DNA from: Mangrovibacterium lignilyticum
Lineage (GTDB): Bacteria > Bacteroidota > Bacteroidia > Bacteroidales > Prolixibacteraceae
Reading direction: 5' to 3'
Assembly: GCF_010882175.1 (NCBI RefSeq)
Contig: NZ_WKLH01000003.1
Span: 186,001 to 250,000, forward strand
Length of the DNA stretch: 64,000 nt
Positions 63,183-64,000 of this stretch are shown here, piece by piece. The notes below the pieces were generated by a model. That model made no database searches. It was given only the letters and a program-made list of their open reading frames with translations, and was not told where the DNA came from. The translations under genes and the position numbers were made by a program. Within the stretch, counting starts at the first letter, position 1; each line of letters starts with the position of its first letter.

Positions 63183-64000
63183 TTAATGTTTTACAAAGCG
63201 CGAGCCGGTGAAAAACAAGTAAGCAAACACCGTACACACAGCCATAATGGTGCCCATAGGTACCAGGTCGCCGCTGTGAAAAACAGCCAGCAACGAGCCG
63301 ACCGCCCCGCTAAAAGCAAAGCGAATAACGCCGATAACGGCATTGGCCGAACCCGAAATGTCAGGAAATTGGTTTAATATGAGGGCAACGGTGTTGGCAA
63401 AAATCAGTCCCAGGCTACCAATGAAGGTAACCATCAACGCGAAAACAATGGCCAGACTTGGTTCCGCTTCGCGAACAGCAAACCACAGGCATACCCCCGA
63501 AATGAGCTGAATTACCAGGCCGACATGCAGAATTTTAGCTGGTTCGATGTGCTTGACCAGGCGGAAGTTCAGAAAAGTAAGCGCCACGTTCATCACGATG
63601 TTCGCCCCGAAATAGATGGGGAACAGGCTGACATCGACCTTGAAGAATTCGATGTACAGGAACGACGATCCGGTTAGGAAAACGAACATGCCCGATACCG
63701 CAAAACTGTTCGCCAAAACCAGAAAGACGGCTTTCGGAGAGCTGAATATTTTCCGGTACGAACCAACCAGTTGTCTGGCTGTCAGCTTACGGGTAATATG
63801 TTGCGGATGCCGCGATTCTGGCATCAAAAAGGTAAACAGGAAAAAGGTCAGCATTGCCACGGCCGACATAAAAATAAAGATCGATTTCCATCCCAGGCTA
63901 ATCAACAGGAAGGAGCCAATAACCGGAGCGACCAGCGGTGCCAGCATCATAATCATACCGATTAGCGATGAAATCCGGGCCACTTCTTTCCCTTCGAACC
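63183..64000 (-). CDS. Bcr/CflA-type MFS multidrug exporter, 5' part beyond window
   Basis: The frame is open to the window edge and reads into a FEGKEVARISSLIGM motif, the conserved loop before TM5 of the Bcr/CflA drug-proton antiporters, so about 272 residues of a usual 400 are seen. The fragment contains TM5 onward, with APLVAPVIGSFLL, MPESRH, and six further helices after the central loop. The C-terminus ends in RFVKH. Substrate specificity is not predictable. Confidence 0.85.
   Translation of the reverse strand, partial: FEGKEVARISSLIGMIMMLAPLVAPVIGSFLLISLGWKSIFIFMSAVAMLTFFLFTFLMPESRHPQHITRKLTARQLVGSYRKIFSSPKAVFLVLANSFAVSGMFVFLTGSSFLYIEFFKVDVSLFPIYFGANIVMNVALTFLNFRLVKHIEPAKILHVGLVIQLISGVCLWFAVREAEPSLAIVFALMVTFIGSLGLIFANTVALILNQFPDISGSANAVIGVIRFAFSGAVGSLLAVFHSGDLVPMGTIMAVCTVFAYLFFTGSRFVKH

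Overview
The window looks like a Bacteroidota chromosome, probably a marine or sediment member of the Marinilabiliales/Prolixibacteraceae type (inference). The pointers are a complete SusC/SusD locus with an ECF sigma and FecR pair, Bacteroidota-restricted families (HU-CCDC81/SPOR, DUF3078, DUF5723), very few Shine-Dalgarno sequences, and promoter-like TAnnTTTG -7 boxes. No tRNA, rRNA, CRISPR array, intact IS element or prophage was seen. Most genes are ordinary core metabolism.

Layout: (1) 1-9.7 kb: the end of cobD/cbiB, a small-molecule kinase plus IMPase-type phosphatase pair, a dead S10 peptidase remnant, a HAD phosphatase, pheS, and an operon of three exported cyclophilins, one fused to a protease-like domain without catalytic His and Ser. 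(2) 9.1-12.0 kb: a GNAT, an acyl-carrier-like protein without its phosphopantetheine serine, MscS and a DUF3078 protein. (3) 12.1-13.4 kb: four tandem copies of an approximately 106-nt non-coding RNA gene. Each has its own promoter and intrinsic terminator, and 85 nt are identical in all four. This is the best candidate for an undescribed system. (4) 13.4-20 kb: S4, MmcQ/YjbR and YraN genes, then a three-gene CzcCBA/CusCBA-type heavy-metal efflux operon. (5) 20-31 kb: epimerase-like protein, LD-carboxypeptidase, F420-type reductase, HU/SPOR protein, galE, a pseudouridine synthase converging on a histidine kinase, rfbB, an amidase and riboflavin synthase. (6) 31-37 kb: universal stress protein, an SDR/folB/folK pterin cluster, a secreted lipase-like lipoprotein and tryptophanase. 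(7) 37-43.7 kb: a Pit phosphate transporter with a DUF47 tail beside a PhoR/PhoB-like pair, then a PAP2-like protein and rpoN. (8) 43.9-47 kb: DUF5723 protein and asnS. (9) 47.3-57.9 kb: a xylan-type polysaccharide utilisation locus: ECF sigma, FecR, STN-SusC, SusD, TIG-type surface glycan-binding protein, and a GH10 xylanase whose catalytic domain is split by two carbohydrate-binding modules. (10) 58.8-62.8 kb: a cyoABCD bo3-type quinol oxidase operon, followed by four related 18-19 bp boxes and the end of a Bcr/CflA-type MFS exporter.

How genes work together: in the PUL, SusC/SusD bind and import xylo-oligosaccharides released by the cell-surface GH10 enzyme, and the STN domain of SusC probably signals through FecR to the ECF sigma factor. 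The RND, adaptor and TolC genes form one transenvelope metal pump. The Pit transporter and PhoRB pair suggest a phosphate module. The pterin reductase-like SDR sits with FolB and FolK in one folate cluster. The tandem RNAs are independently transcribed units and do not appear to be part of any flanking operon.
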